NCBI GenBank assembly: GCA_902796455.1
Contig: CADBPH010000038.1
Coordinates: 1-7,327 of the forward strand
Direction: 5' to 3'
Source of the DNA: an uncultured Bacteroidia bacterium
GTDB taxonomy: Bacteria; Bacteroidota; Bacteroidia; Bacteroidales; UBA932
Length of the DNA stretch: 7,327 nucleotides
The position numbers and the translations under genes are program-made. Numbering within the stretch: position 1 is the stretch's first letter; each line of letters opens with the position of its first letter. The notes beneath the pieces are model-generated. The model was not told the origin of the DNA. It ran no database searches and saw only the letters and a list, made by a program, of their open reading frames with translations. This document shows positions 1 to 5,928 of this stretch, piece by piece.

Positions 1-100
1 TCGCATCAGCCTCAGGGCCAACCCGTTTCGTGGCATTCTGCCCCCAAGCGGCCAGGACAAGGAAAATCCCCAGCAGGACGGTTATACACTTTCTCATCAT
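1..100 (-). CDS. N-terminus of an exported protein (partial, unidentified)
   Basis: An ATG at 100 overlaps the membrane-protein stop as ATGA and opens a frame that runs off the left edge after 33 residues. The start MMRKCITVLLGIFLVLAAWG is a textbook Sec signal peptide: a short basic n-region (Arg-Lys), a hydrophobic core of about 14 residues, and a likely signal peptidase I site after AAWG, before QNATKRVGPEADA. The second ATG (position 97) would work equally well. There is no lipobox cysteine at the right place (Cys5 is before the core), so a periplasmic or outer-membrane protein is more likely than a lipoprotein. In aryl polyene loci the exported component is often a LolA-like carrier, but too little mature sequence is visible to say so here. 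Confidence 0.72.
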   Translation of the reverse strand, partial: MMRKCITVLLGIFLVLAAWGQNATKRVGPEADA

Positions 101-450
101 CGGGCAATCAAAACACAACCTCCCATAATCAGCAATACCCCCAGCCAGCGGCCGATGGAAACATCTTCATGGAAGATCAAGATAGCGGCAAGCATGCCGA
201 AAACATAACTCAGGCTGATCATCGGATAAGCCATGCTGAACGGAAAACGCTTGAGGATGTACATCCACAAAACGGTTCCGGCCGCATAACAAATCCCGCA
301 ACCCAGGAACCACCAGTTCACCAGCAGGTGTCCGAAAAAACGCCAAGACCACTCGAAAGGCCCCATCTTCTCCAGGGCGAATTTCAAGAGGACCTGGCCG
401 CCCGAAAGCAGCAGGCTCTGGATCAGGGACAAGGATATCAGTCTCCACAT
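97..450 (-). CDS. four-helix small membrane protein of the SMR/EamA type (ArnE/ArnF-like)
   Basis: A 117-residue protein made almost wholly of four predicted membrane helices (about 4-26, 44-66, 73-93 and 99-116). The repeat-like signature GGQVLLKFAL (17-26), FPFSMAYPMISLSYVFGML (69-87), FHEDVSIGRWLGVLLIMGG (93-111) is that of the DMT superfamily small members: a conserved 'P.s.AYP' before helix 3, and 'F.E..s..r..G..LI..G' leading into helix 4. It resembles the ArnE/ArnF lipid-linked sugar flippase subunits more than EmrE, since the membrane Glu in helix 1 that binds drugs in EmrE is not seen. Such proteins act as dimers in the inner membrane. Its start lies inside the chain-length-factor gene (13-base overlap) and its stop overlaps the next ATG. 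A role in flipping a polyene-lipid or its glycolipid carrier is a reasonable guess, not shown by sequence. Confidence 0.78.
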   Translation of the reverse strand: MWRLISLSLIQSLLLSGGQVLLKFALEKMGPFEWSWRFFGHLLVNWWFLGCGICYAAGTVLWMYILKRFPFSMAYPMISLSYVFGMLAAILIFHEDVSIGRWLGVLLIMGGCVLIAR

Positions 451-1433
451 GGTTTCTCAAAAACTGCATACGAGGCGAAGGCGCCTTCGTAATGATTGAT
501 AAACAGAATCTTCCGTAACTCTGCAACTTCCGTTCCGCAGGCCGGTGCCACCGGCAGTTTTCCCTGCGAAAGGCAGGTCGCCGCCGCATAAATCCCCAGT
601 GCCGAAACGGAAAAGAATTCGCCGAACAACTGCTTGTAGTCCAGCACAGGAACACCCGGGTACGCTTCGAGGACCGCATTATACCAGGCATCTACATCCC
701 GGCGTCCGCACCGGCCCGCAAAAATGACATCCGGACGGGCCGCCTTTTCCAGATGCGGAAGGAATTCCGCCGGATCCGCTCCCCGGACAATCCCCATCCC
801 GGTCAATGCACAGAGCGGCTCCCTGTCCGGGCTGTCCGACAAATACAAGGCGGCAGACCCCTCCGTTACAGGAACCGTCCCTTCGGAAAGGCACGTATGG
901 GCCACGACCTGGTAGGTCTTCGGCGTCGTCTCATCGTGCCCGCCCACAAGAGCGGAATGGATTTTTCCCAGGCGCAACTGGACGAATGCGTCCAGCAAGG
1001 CACTCTCAAAGGACAGGCTTCCCTGGGAATAAGTACAGTTATAACCATGATTGCGGGTCTGGATCGCGACCAGGGAACCGACCGTATTGTGGGTGGATTG
1101 CATGAATCCCGCCGGAGACAACATTTCCTCGCCACCTGTACACAAGTCCGTCAGGAACTGCTCCGTATGCTCGATACAGCCCAGCCCCGTCCCCGTCATG
1201 ATGGCCTCCGGAACCGCCCCGTCCAGGGCAGCCTGCGAAGTAACCATCGCCCGCCGGAGAATCGGCCCCATCCGGCGCAGCTGCAGGGCCGAAAGGTAGT
1301 CCCGCCATTGCGGATCCCGCGCGCGCAGATAACCTCCTTCCAACGGGACAGGGTGGTCCAGCCAAGAGGAGGAAAGGGGTTCCTGGACAGAAACCTGGGC
1401 CGCGCCCAGCACATATATTCTCCTGTCAATCAT
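438..1433 (-). CDS. ketosynthase-like chain-length-factor protein (catalytically inactive)
   Basis: A 331-residue ketosynthase-fold protein without a working active site, matching the chain length factor-like subunits of aryl polyene loci. The nucleophile loop reads NCTYSQGSLSFESAL (132-146): aligned on its glycine with TACSSG, Tyr135 takes the cysteine's place. The first-histidine motif (HGTGT) is absent, and the second (KxxxGHTxxASG) is degraded to KQLFGEFFSVSALG (267-280), with Glu272 where histidine belongs. Other fold features remain, such as GTGLGCIEHT (81-90), MQSTHNTVGSLVAI (111-124) and ALVGGHDE (161-168). It is 60-80 residues shorter than an active synthase. Its start overlaps ketosynthase 2 by ATGA, and its end overlaps the membrane protein gene by 13 bases. 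The expected role is to form a heterodimer with ketosynthase 2 and help set polyene length; this follows from the known pair in the family and the gene order. Confidence 0.85.
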   Translation of the reverse strand: MIDRRIYVLGAAQVSVQEPLSSSWLDHPVPLEGGYLRARDPQWRDYLSALQLRRMGPILRRAMVTSQAALDGAVPEAIMTGTGLGCIEHTEQFLTDLCTGGEEMLSPAGFMQSTHNTVGSLVAIQTRNHGYNCTYSQGSLSFESALLDAFVQLRLGKIHSALVGGHDETTPKTYQVVAHTCLSEGTVPVTEGSAALYLSDSPDREPLCALTGMGIVRGADPAEFLPHLEKAARPDVIFAGRCGRRDVDAWYNAVLEAYPGVPVLDYKQLFGEFFSVSALGIYAAATCLSQGKLPVAPACGTEVAELRKILFINHYEGAFASYAVFEKPCGD

Positions 1434-2623
1434 AGCTTTGAATACAGCAGTGACGAATCATTCCCCCCGAAGGCAAAGGCATTGCAAAGAACATGGCGGA
1501 GCTCCCTCCCGGGCGTCCCGGGCGTAACTGGAATGACGCCGCCCTCGAACGGAGTCGTCCATCCCAGATTCACCGGAAGGAATCCTTTTTCCATGGCCAG
1601 CAGGCAGATGACAGACTCGATGCTGCCCGAGGCACTGGTCGTATGCCCGGTAAAGGACTTGGTCGAGGACACCGGAGGGAGGTCCTCCCCAAATAACCTG
1701 TGCATCGCAGCACTTTCGCTCACATCGTTATTCGGCGTCCCCGTTCCGTGGGCATTGATGTAACTGATCGCCGAGGGTTCGAGACCGGCTTCTTCCAGGG
1801 CTGCTTTCATGGCCCGGAAAGCACCCTCCCCATCCGGAGATGACGCCGTCTGGTGATAAGCATCGCACGCGTTGCCGCAGCCGGAGAGGACCGCACAGGC
1901 CCCTGCTCCCCGCTGCCGGGCAGCCGATTCCCGCTCCAGGACCAGGTAAGCCGCACCTTCGCCGAGGTTCAGCCCCGCACGGGTCGCATCGAACGGGCGG
2001 CAAGGCCGTTCATCCAGAATCATCAGCGAACGGAACCCATTGAAATGATAGCGGGTCAGGCTTTCACTTCCTCCCGCCACGACAACGTCAAACAAGCCGG
2101 CCCGGATCAGGTTCCTGCCCAGAATGATGGCGTTCGCTGCCGATGAACAGGCGGTCGATACCGTTGTGATCATGCCGAAAGAGCCGGCAAAGGAAGCGGT
2201 CAGTTCCGAGCAGGAACGGCAATCATGCAAAGGAATGTCCCCGACCGGACCCGTTCCGGCCAGGTATTCCGGATAATGCTTCTCCGTCACGTCCATGCCC
2301 CCGACGGTTGTCCCGGAAACGAAGGCCACCCGCGGCAGCATGTCCCGGCCCAACCCGGCATCCTCCAAGGCCTCCCGGAGCGCGAGAGCACCCATCAAAG
2401 CGGTCCGGGGCACGGTCTTCCCTTCCGGAACGGACAGCATCTCTTTCATCTGCCCGTCAGAAAAAGGAACCTCCCCGCAAGGATAATTCCGATGGACTGT
2501 ATCCAGGAACCGCACAGGTCCGATCCCCCCCCGGCCGGCGACCAGGCGGCGGCAGACCTCGTCTTTTCCGAGGCCGATCGGGCAAAGGATGCCCGCACCC
2601 GTGATCAGGATCCTGTCTTCCAT
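1430..2623 (-). CDS. beta-ketoacyl-ACP synthase 2 (FabF-like ketosynthase, KS subunit of a KS/CLF pair)
   Basis: A 397-residue ketosynthase close to full FabF length. It starts MEDRILITGAGILCPIG, the usual ketosynthase N-terminus. It has Cys159 in VSTACSSAANAI, His292 in INAHGTGTPNND, and Lys322/His327 in TKSFTGHTTSASG, plus the CRPFDATRAGLNLGEG loop (208-223) and NAFAFGGNDSSLL at the end. All residues for decarboxylative condensation with malonyl-ACP are present. It is followed, with an ATGA overlap, by a ketosynthase-like protein that has lost the catalytic residues, the arrangement of KS-alpha/KS-beta in type II polyketide synthases and of the ApeO/ApeC pair in aryl polyene synthesis. It is therefore the best candidate for the iterative polyene-elongating synthase. 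The gene carries a run of eight G (coding strand) near codons 32-33. Confidence 0.94.
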   Translation of the reverse strand: MEDRILITGAGILCPIGLGKDEVCRRLVAGRGGIGPVRFLDTVHRNYPCGEVPFSDGQMKEMLSVPEGKTVPRTALMGALALREALEDAGLGRDMLPRVAFVSGTTVGGMDVTEKHYPEYLAGTGPVGDIPLHDCRSCSELTASFAGSFGMITTVSTACSSAANAIILGRNLIRAGLFDVVVAGGSESLTRYHFNGFRSLMILDERPCRPFDATRAGLNLGEGAAYLVLERESAARQRGAGACAVLSGCGNACDAYHQTASSPDGEGAFRAMKAALEEAGLEPSAISYINAHGTGTPNNDVSESAAMHRLFGEDLPPVSSTKSFTGHTTSASGSIESVICLLAMEKGFLPVNLGWTTPFEGGVIPVTPGTPGRELRHVLCNAFAFGGNDSSLLYSKL

Positions 2624-2630
2624 GGGTGTC

Positions 2631-2888
2631 TTATTTCGTCCGGTGGGCGGCGATGTATTCGGCCATGACCCGTACGGATTTGAAGACTTCCTTCCCTTCC
2701 GCAGGATTCTTCAGGCGGATGCCGTAATTCTTTTCCATCAACAGGATCAGTTCCAGGGCATCGATGGAATCGAGACCGAGTCCTTCTCCGAACAGCGGGG
2801 CGTCCGCGTCGATGTCCTCCGGCGTGAGATCAACGAGATTCAATGCTTCGATAATCTTTCCCTTCAACTGGGCAATCAATTCTTCCAT
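2631..2888 (-). CDS. acyl carrier protein (ACP-2)
   Basis: An 85-residue free-standing acyl carrier protein. The phosphopantetheine site is GLGLDSIDALEL with Ser41 as the attachment residue, followed by the helix-II/III stretch ILLMEKNYGIRL. It differs from ACP-1 in using DSI rather than DSL and in its GEGLGLD approach, so the two are separate paralogues rather than a recent duplicate. It lies directly before ketosynthase 2 and the chain-length-factor-like gene, a KS/CLF/ACP grouping familiar from type II polyketide systems, so it is the likely carrier for chain extension by that pair. Its ATG is separated from the previous stop by 12 bases of A/T-rich sequence instead of an ATGA overlap, and its TAA stop is 7 bases before the next ATG. 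The ACP identity is firm, the division of work between the two ACPs is inferred. Confidence 0.94.
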   Translation of the reverse strand: MEELIAQLKGKIIEALNLVDLTPEDIDADAPLFGEGLGLDSIDALELILLMEKNYGIRLKNPAEGKEVFKSVRVMAEYIAAHRTK

Positions 2889-2900
2889 AATCGTATTTAT
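2889..2900 (-). promoter_or_regulatory. A/T-rich translation start spacer before ACP-2
   Basis: The 12 bases between the half-ketosynthase stop and the ACP-2 ATG, and the codons just upstream, are strikingly A/T-rich against a GC-rich background and contain no Shine-Dalgarno core. Bacteroidota commonly start translation in A-rich, unstructured leaders without a Shine-Dalgarno, so this probably serves as an independent and efficient start site for the ACP. No promoter elements are claimed. Confidence 0.35.
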
Positions 2901-3452
2901 TTATCTTTCAATAATTTCCATATTTGCATAAAAGTCCTCATGTGCCGGACATTCCACCCAGCCGCACAGGGCGGAGCGGGTTTGCGGATCCGTGAATGCC
3001 AGCGTGGCGTAAGCGGCCAGCGCAGCGGGATCATATTCCTCCAGGGCATAGTACATGGTTTCCCCATGCCAACCATTGCGGATTGCGATCTCCCCGGTCA
3101 CGATATTGGGGAGCGTGTAGACAAAGACCGAGGGACTCGGGTAAAAATCATCCGGGTCTGCGATCAACTGCTGGTAGTCCCTGTCATCGCACAGCGAGCC
3201 ACTGCGGCCGGAGAGTATAACAGCCCGGTCCGAACCGCCCCGATGACGGTCTCCTTCGGCCTCCAGCAACAATTCCGCTGCCAGGAATCCCACTTTCGAC
3301 AACAAGTCCATCTTGAAAAACTTCGGCCAGTCTCCGACCCGCTGCCGGTACACCTCCGTCAGCAAAGCCTCCCCGCTTTCCCGGAAGGGAAGAAGCCTGC
3401 CATCCAGCACCACGGATGTGGGCGTGATTTCTACCTTGTGTGTCGTTCTCAT
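2901..3452 (-). CDS. short ketosynthase-like protein (N-terminal half thiolase fold, no catalytic residues)
   Basis: A 183-residue protein that looks like only the first half of a ketosynthase. KFFKMDLLSKVGFLAAELLL (45-64) resembles the helix where ketosynthases have their 'D...a..aa..Al' pattern. RAVILSGRSGS (76-86) resembles the 'vGvvvGsg.G' strand-loop, and PSVFVYTLPNIVTGEIAIR (107-125) resembles the 'fP..fp..mpN..a..iAi' stretch before the nucleophile. After NGWHGE the family's TACSSG cysteine loop is replaced by TMYYALEEYD. The protein ends about where a ketosynthase's second half would begin, so the two histidines are absent too. Proteins of this kind occur in Bacteroidota polyene loci, where they are usually labelled 3-oxoacyl-ACP synthase. 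It is intact, not a frameshift remnant: it has its own ATGA-coupled start and a TAA stop. A partner or structural role with ketosynthase 1 is inferred from the coupling. Confidence 0.75.
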   Translation of the reverse strand: MRTTHKVEITPTSVVLDGRLLPFRESGEALLTEVYRQRVGDWPKFFKMDLLSKVGFLAAELLLEAEGDRHRGGSDRAVILSGRSGSLCDDRDYQQLIADPDDFYPSPSVFVYTLPNIVTGEIAIRNGWHGETMYYALEEYDPAALAAYATLAFTDPQTRSALCGWVECPAHEDFYANMEIIER

Positions 3453-4570
3453 CGCTTCCTGACCGTCAGGGCGGCATTACAGCCCCCGAATCCTGAAATC
3501 ACTTTGACAAAGGCATTCCCCTTTGCCGGACGTTCTACATTACTGATCTGCAAAGGGTAGGATACGCCGCAAGTATCGTACCCGGCCGTAGGCAGCACCA
3601 CGCCGGCTTCCAGCGCCCGCATGGACAGGATGCATTCGAGGATGCCGGCAGCCCCCATCGTATGCCCGAAAACGCCTTTGAGCCCCGTGACCGGAACGGC
3701 ATCCAGCCCGGCACGGTGCAATGCAATCGACTCCATCTCATCGTTGTACGCCGTCGCCGTCCCATGGACATTCACAAACGCCAATTCGCGCCGGTCCACC
3801 CCTTGCAGGGCCGCCTCCAGGGCCTGGAAACTGCCCTCTCCGGTCCGCGAAGGCCCGGAAATATGGTTGGCGTCATTGCGGACAGCCCCGCGCACCCATT
3901 CCCAGGGAGCCGTCTCGGCCCGGGTCAGGATCACGGTTGCCGCCGCTTCTCCGGGATTGAGCCCGTCACGGGCGGCATCGAACGGGCGGCAGGGCGCCTG
4001 GGACAAAGCCTTGAAAGACTGGAACCCCGTGATAATAAAACGGGACTGCACATCTGTTCCCGCAACGACTGCATAATCACACCATCCTTCCCGGAGCGCA
4101 CGCATGCCGGTCAGCAGTGCGCAAACCCCGGAAATACAGGCATTTGAAACAACAATCGGCATCCGCTCGTTGCCGAAATGCCGGGCAATCCTGCGGGCGG
4201 AAACCCCCAGGTGCACCCGCTCGGGCGGAAATCCCTCCGCCTGGTCCAGCAGGGAAATGTTTCCTTTTGTCGTGGAGAGGATGAAGAGCACCCGGTCGGA
4301 GGCCAGGTCGATATCCGTCCGGGCCGCTGCCGACGAAATCGACAGGATCAAGCGCTTTTCAAATGTCGTAAAACGCTCTTTCAGGGACAATGCCTCATAC
4401 AAAGGCCGGAGGGCTTCCTCATCCAGGAGCGAAGCACAGACCGCCTCGGGAACCCCGGGGAACGCATGGACGCGCATGGCCGTATCCCCCGCGCGCAGGT
4501 TCCGGAAAGTCTCCTCCGAAGTCTGCCCGATCGGGGAAAGGATATGGTCTGCGATGGATGTGATGATCAT
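3449..4570 (-). CDS. beta-ketoacyl-ACP synthase 1 (FabF-like ketosynthase)
   Basis: A 373-residue ketosynthase of the FabB/FabF (KAS I/II) type. The active residues are all in place: the nucleophile Cys144 in VVSNACISG, His269 in VNVHGTATAYND, and Lys298/His303 in LKGVFGHTMGAAG. The C-terminal glycine-rich loop FGGCNAAL (361-368) is also present. It is shorter than typical FabF (about 410) and lacks the usual start 'RRVVITGxG', beginning instead MIITSIADHILSPIG. It should catalyse decarboxylative Claisen condensation of an acyl group with malonyl-ACP in the cytoplasm. Its start overlaps the dehydratase stop and its stop overlaps the start of the half-ketosynthase gene, both by ATGA, which suggests that the three products are made in matched amounts and may assemble. 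It is clearly a diverged paralogue of ketosynthase 2; whether it starts or extends the chain cannot be told from sequence alone. Confidence 0.92.
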   Translation of the reverse strand: MIITSIADHILSPIGQTSEETFRNLRAGDTAMRVHAFPGVPEAVCASLLDEEALRPLYEALSLKERFTTFEKRLILSISSAAARTDIDLASDRVLFILSTTKGNISLLDQAEGFPPERVHLGVSARRIARHFGNERMPIVVSNACISGVCALLTGMRALREGWCDYAVVAGTDVQSRFIITGFQSFKALSQAPCRPFDAARDGLNPGEAAATVILTRAETAPWEWVRGAVRNDANHISGPSRTGEGSFQALEAALQGVDRRELAFVNVHGTATAYNDEMESIALHRAGLDAVPVTGLKGVFGHTMGAAGILECILSMRALEAGVVLPTAGYDTCGVSYPLQISNVERPAKGNAFVKVISGFGGCNAALTVRKR

Positions 4571-5031
4571 GCCGGTTCCTCCATGGTCCTTTCTGTCGTC
4601 GCAATGCCGAGAGAAGCCCGTGCGACGGTTTCTTCCCCGACCCGGATACAGGCGTCCGCCCTGGACATCGGGCCGACTTCCTGCTCGATTTCCACCGTCG
4701 TTTCCAAGCGGGAACCCGCTGCCGCCTTCCCGGTCACCTCCAGTTTCCGCACGGAAACAAGGTATCCGATGGAGACAGGCTCATGCAAGATGTATTTGGA
4801 AATGAATCCGATACGGGCGGCACAGGTCTGTGCCATGTTCTCTACCATCCCTTCCGGGGTCAGGCAGCCTTCCCGGTCCAACGGGCCGTCCCCGCGTACG
4901 ACAAAAGATGTGACAATCCGGTCCATGGAAAAGGACAGCATCCCGTCCACAAAGCGGAAAGGTTCTCGCTGCGGCAGGATGGCACCCAGGTCAACCTGCT
5001 TCAAATCCATGGTCTTCCAATCCTCTGTCAT
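4567..5031 (-). CDS. hotdog-fold 3-hydroxyacyl-ACP dehydratase, ApeP-like
   Basis: A 154-residue single-hotdog protein related to FabZ and to ApeP of aryl polyene clusters. LPQREPFRFVDG (19-30) matches the family's LPHRxPFLLVDR entry motif, and VENMAQT (63-69) matches the central-helix EAMAQ motif with Glu64 kept. The catalytic-His motif of FabZ (GHFP) is missing: the corresponding stretch reads DGPLDREGCLTPEGM. It may therefore be the non-canonical partner of a two-subunit dehydratase, as described for the ApeI/ApeP pair, with the His-bearing partner outside the window. Its expected step is removal of water from beta-hydroxyacyl-ACP to build the conjugated polyene. A TTG at 5040 would add three residues; I prefer the ATG at 5031 because it forms an ATGA overlap with the acyltransferase stop, matching other junctions here. 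A further ATG at 5010 (MDLKQVDLGAILP) is possible. It also overlaps ketosynthase 1 by ATGA. Confidence 0.82.
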   Translation of the reverse strand: MTEDWKTMDLKQVDLGAILPQREPFRFVDGMLSFSMDRIVTSFVVRGDGPLDREGCLTPEGMVENMAQTCAARIGFISKYILHEPVSIGYLVSVRKLEVTGKAAAGSRLETTVEIEQEVGPMSRADACIRVGEETVARASLGIATTERTMEEPA

Positions 5032-5924
5032 GATTCCCAATAATCATAATAATTGAACCACTGGTCCGGGTATCGCCGGAGGGCTTCCTCAATGGAACGG
5101 GCATAAGAAGCGGCCATCGTTTCCATCCGCTCCTGACGGGACATCCCGGGAGTGCCGGCATCAACCGGATACAGCAATACCCGGTACCGGTGCGCCGTCT
5201 CCTTCAGGACAAAGACGGAAATGACAGGCACTTCCCGGGCAGCTGCCAGGAAAAAAGGCCCTTCCGGAAGCCGGACAGGCGCTCCCAGCAAATTGACCGC
5301 CAGTGTTTTCCCATTCTGGGACACGCGGTCGGAAAGGACGGTGACGATTTCTCCGTCGGCCAGGGCGTTGTTCAGGATGAACAGATGCGAAAGGTCATCC
5401 TTGATTTCAACCAGCCGGACATTGCTTCCGGCAAGGGCGGTACGGCGGTTCCGGATGATATGTCCGGCTTCCCCGCCGAAGGCCAGGGCATTCATGGGCT
5501 TGGGCGACGGGAGGGAATAGCCGACAATCTCGTGGTTGCCGATATGGGAGCCGAGCATCATGAACCCTTGCGGCCCGTTCGCCAGGTCATAAAAGAGTTC
5601 CGGACGCTCCAGGACCATCTCGAAATGACGCCCGCCGTAAGAGGCGGCCCGGTCAAGGATCACCTGCGCGAACCGGAAATGGTTCCGAACGGTATGCCAC
5701 GCAGCCTTAAGCGGCGGAAATCCCTGTCTCTGACGGAAATACCGATATATCGCACGACGCGCCTTCCCGCGGAACAGCAGGTAGAACGGAACGACGAAAA
5801 CGGCCGCTACGACATAGATGGTACGCAGTCCCAGCACCCGGATAAGACCGACCAGCGCCCTGTGCATCCAAGGCGTTCCGTCCGTCTTCCCGGTCCATTT
5901 CCTGTCCGTGCGCGCCGCTTCCAC
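5028..5924 (-). CDS. LpxL/HtrB-like lysophospholipid acyltransferase
   Basis: A 298-residue protein of the LPLAT superfamily, close in size to LpxL/LpxM lipid A acyltransferases. The catalytic HX4(D/E) motif is visible as SHIGNHE (His127 to Glu132), with LSDR at 197-200 and the usual aromatic C-terminus QWFNYYDYW (288-296). One hydrophobic N-terminal segment (about 35-51) should anchor it in the inner membrane with the active site on the cytoplasmic face. Relatives in aryl polyene and flexirubin loci are thought to transfer the ACP-bound polyene to a lipid or glycolipid acceptor; that is the expected role here rather than lipid A assembly, because every neighbour is polyene machinery. The start is a GTG four bases after the ACP-1 stop. 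The next ATG is codon 20 and would discard the WTGKTDGTPW segment, which I recall as typical of Bacteroidota members. The stop overlaps the dehydratase start (ATGA). Confidence 0.9.
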   Translation of the reverse strand: MEAARTDRKWTGKTDGTPWMHRALVGLIRVLGLRTIYVVAAVFVVPFYLLFRGKARRAIYRYFRQRQGFPPLKAAWHTVRNHFRFAQVILDRAASYGGRHFEMVLERPELFYDLANGPQGFMMLGSHIGNHEIVGYSLPSPKPMNALAFGGEAGHIIRNRRTALAGSNVRLVEIKDDLSHLFILNNALADGEIVTVLSDRVSQNGKTLAVNLLGAPVRLPEGPFFLAAAREVPVISVFVLKETAHRYRVLLYPVDAGTPGMSRQERMETMAASYARSIEEALRRYPDQWFNYYDYWES

Positions 5925-5928
5925 CGAC

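Noticed and set aside
753..1763. Long plus-strand open frame (336 codons) opposite ketosynthase 2 and the CLF gene.
   Set aside because: It crosses a gene junction on the opposite strand, its product is rich in Arg/Pro/Gly/Ser with no recognisable domain, and the minus strand carries clear ketosynthase motifs here. It is a codon-bias shadow of GC-rich genes.
2901..3452. The short ketosynthase-like gene read as a truncated pseudogene of a full ketosynthase.
   Set aside because: The reading frame is clean with a coupled start and proper stop, and no remnant of the C-terminal half (HGTGT or GHT motifs) follows in any frame before ACP-2.
2589..3560. Long plus-strand open frame (323 codons) spanning ACP-2, the half-ketosynthase gene and the end of ketosynthase 1.
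   Set aside because: It runs across three well-supported minus-strand genes and shows no domain; stop-free by composition.
1988..3994. Near-identical short stretch GCATCGAACGGGCGGCA occurring in both ketosynthase genes (about 1986-2002 and 3976-3992), a possible direct repeat.
   Set aside because: It encodes the conserved ketosynthase motif CRPFDA in both paralogues, so protein conservation explains it; no flanking repeat structure was seen.
4178..5056. Plus-strand open frame (292 codons) opposite ketosynthase 1 and the dehydratase.
   Set aside because: Low-complexity product with no motif, while the opposite strand codes for proteins with intact family motifs.
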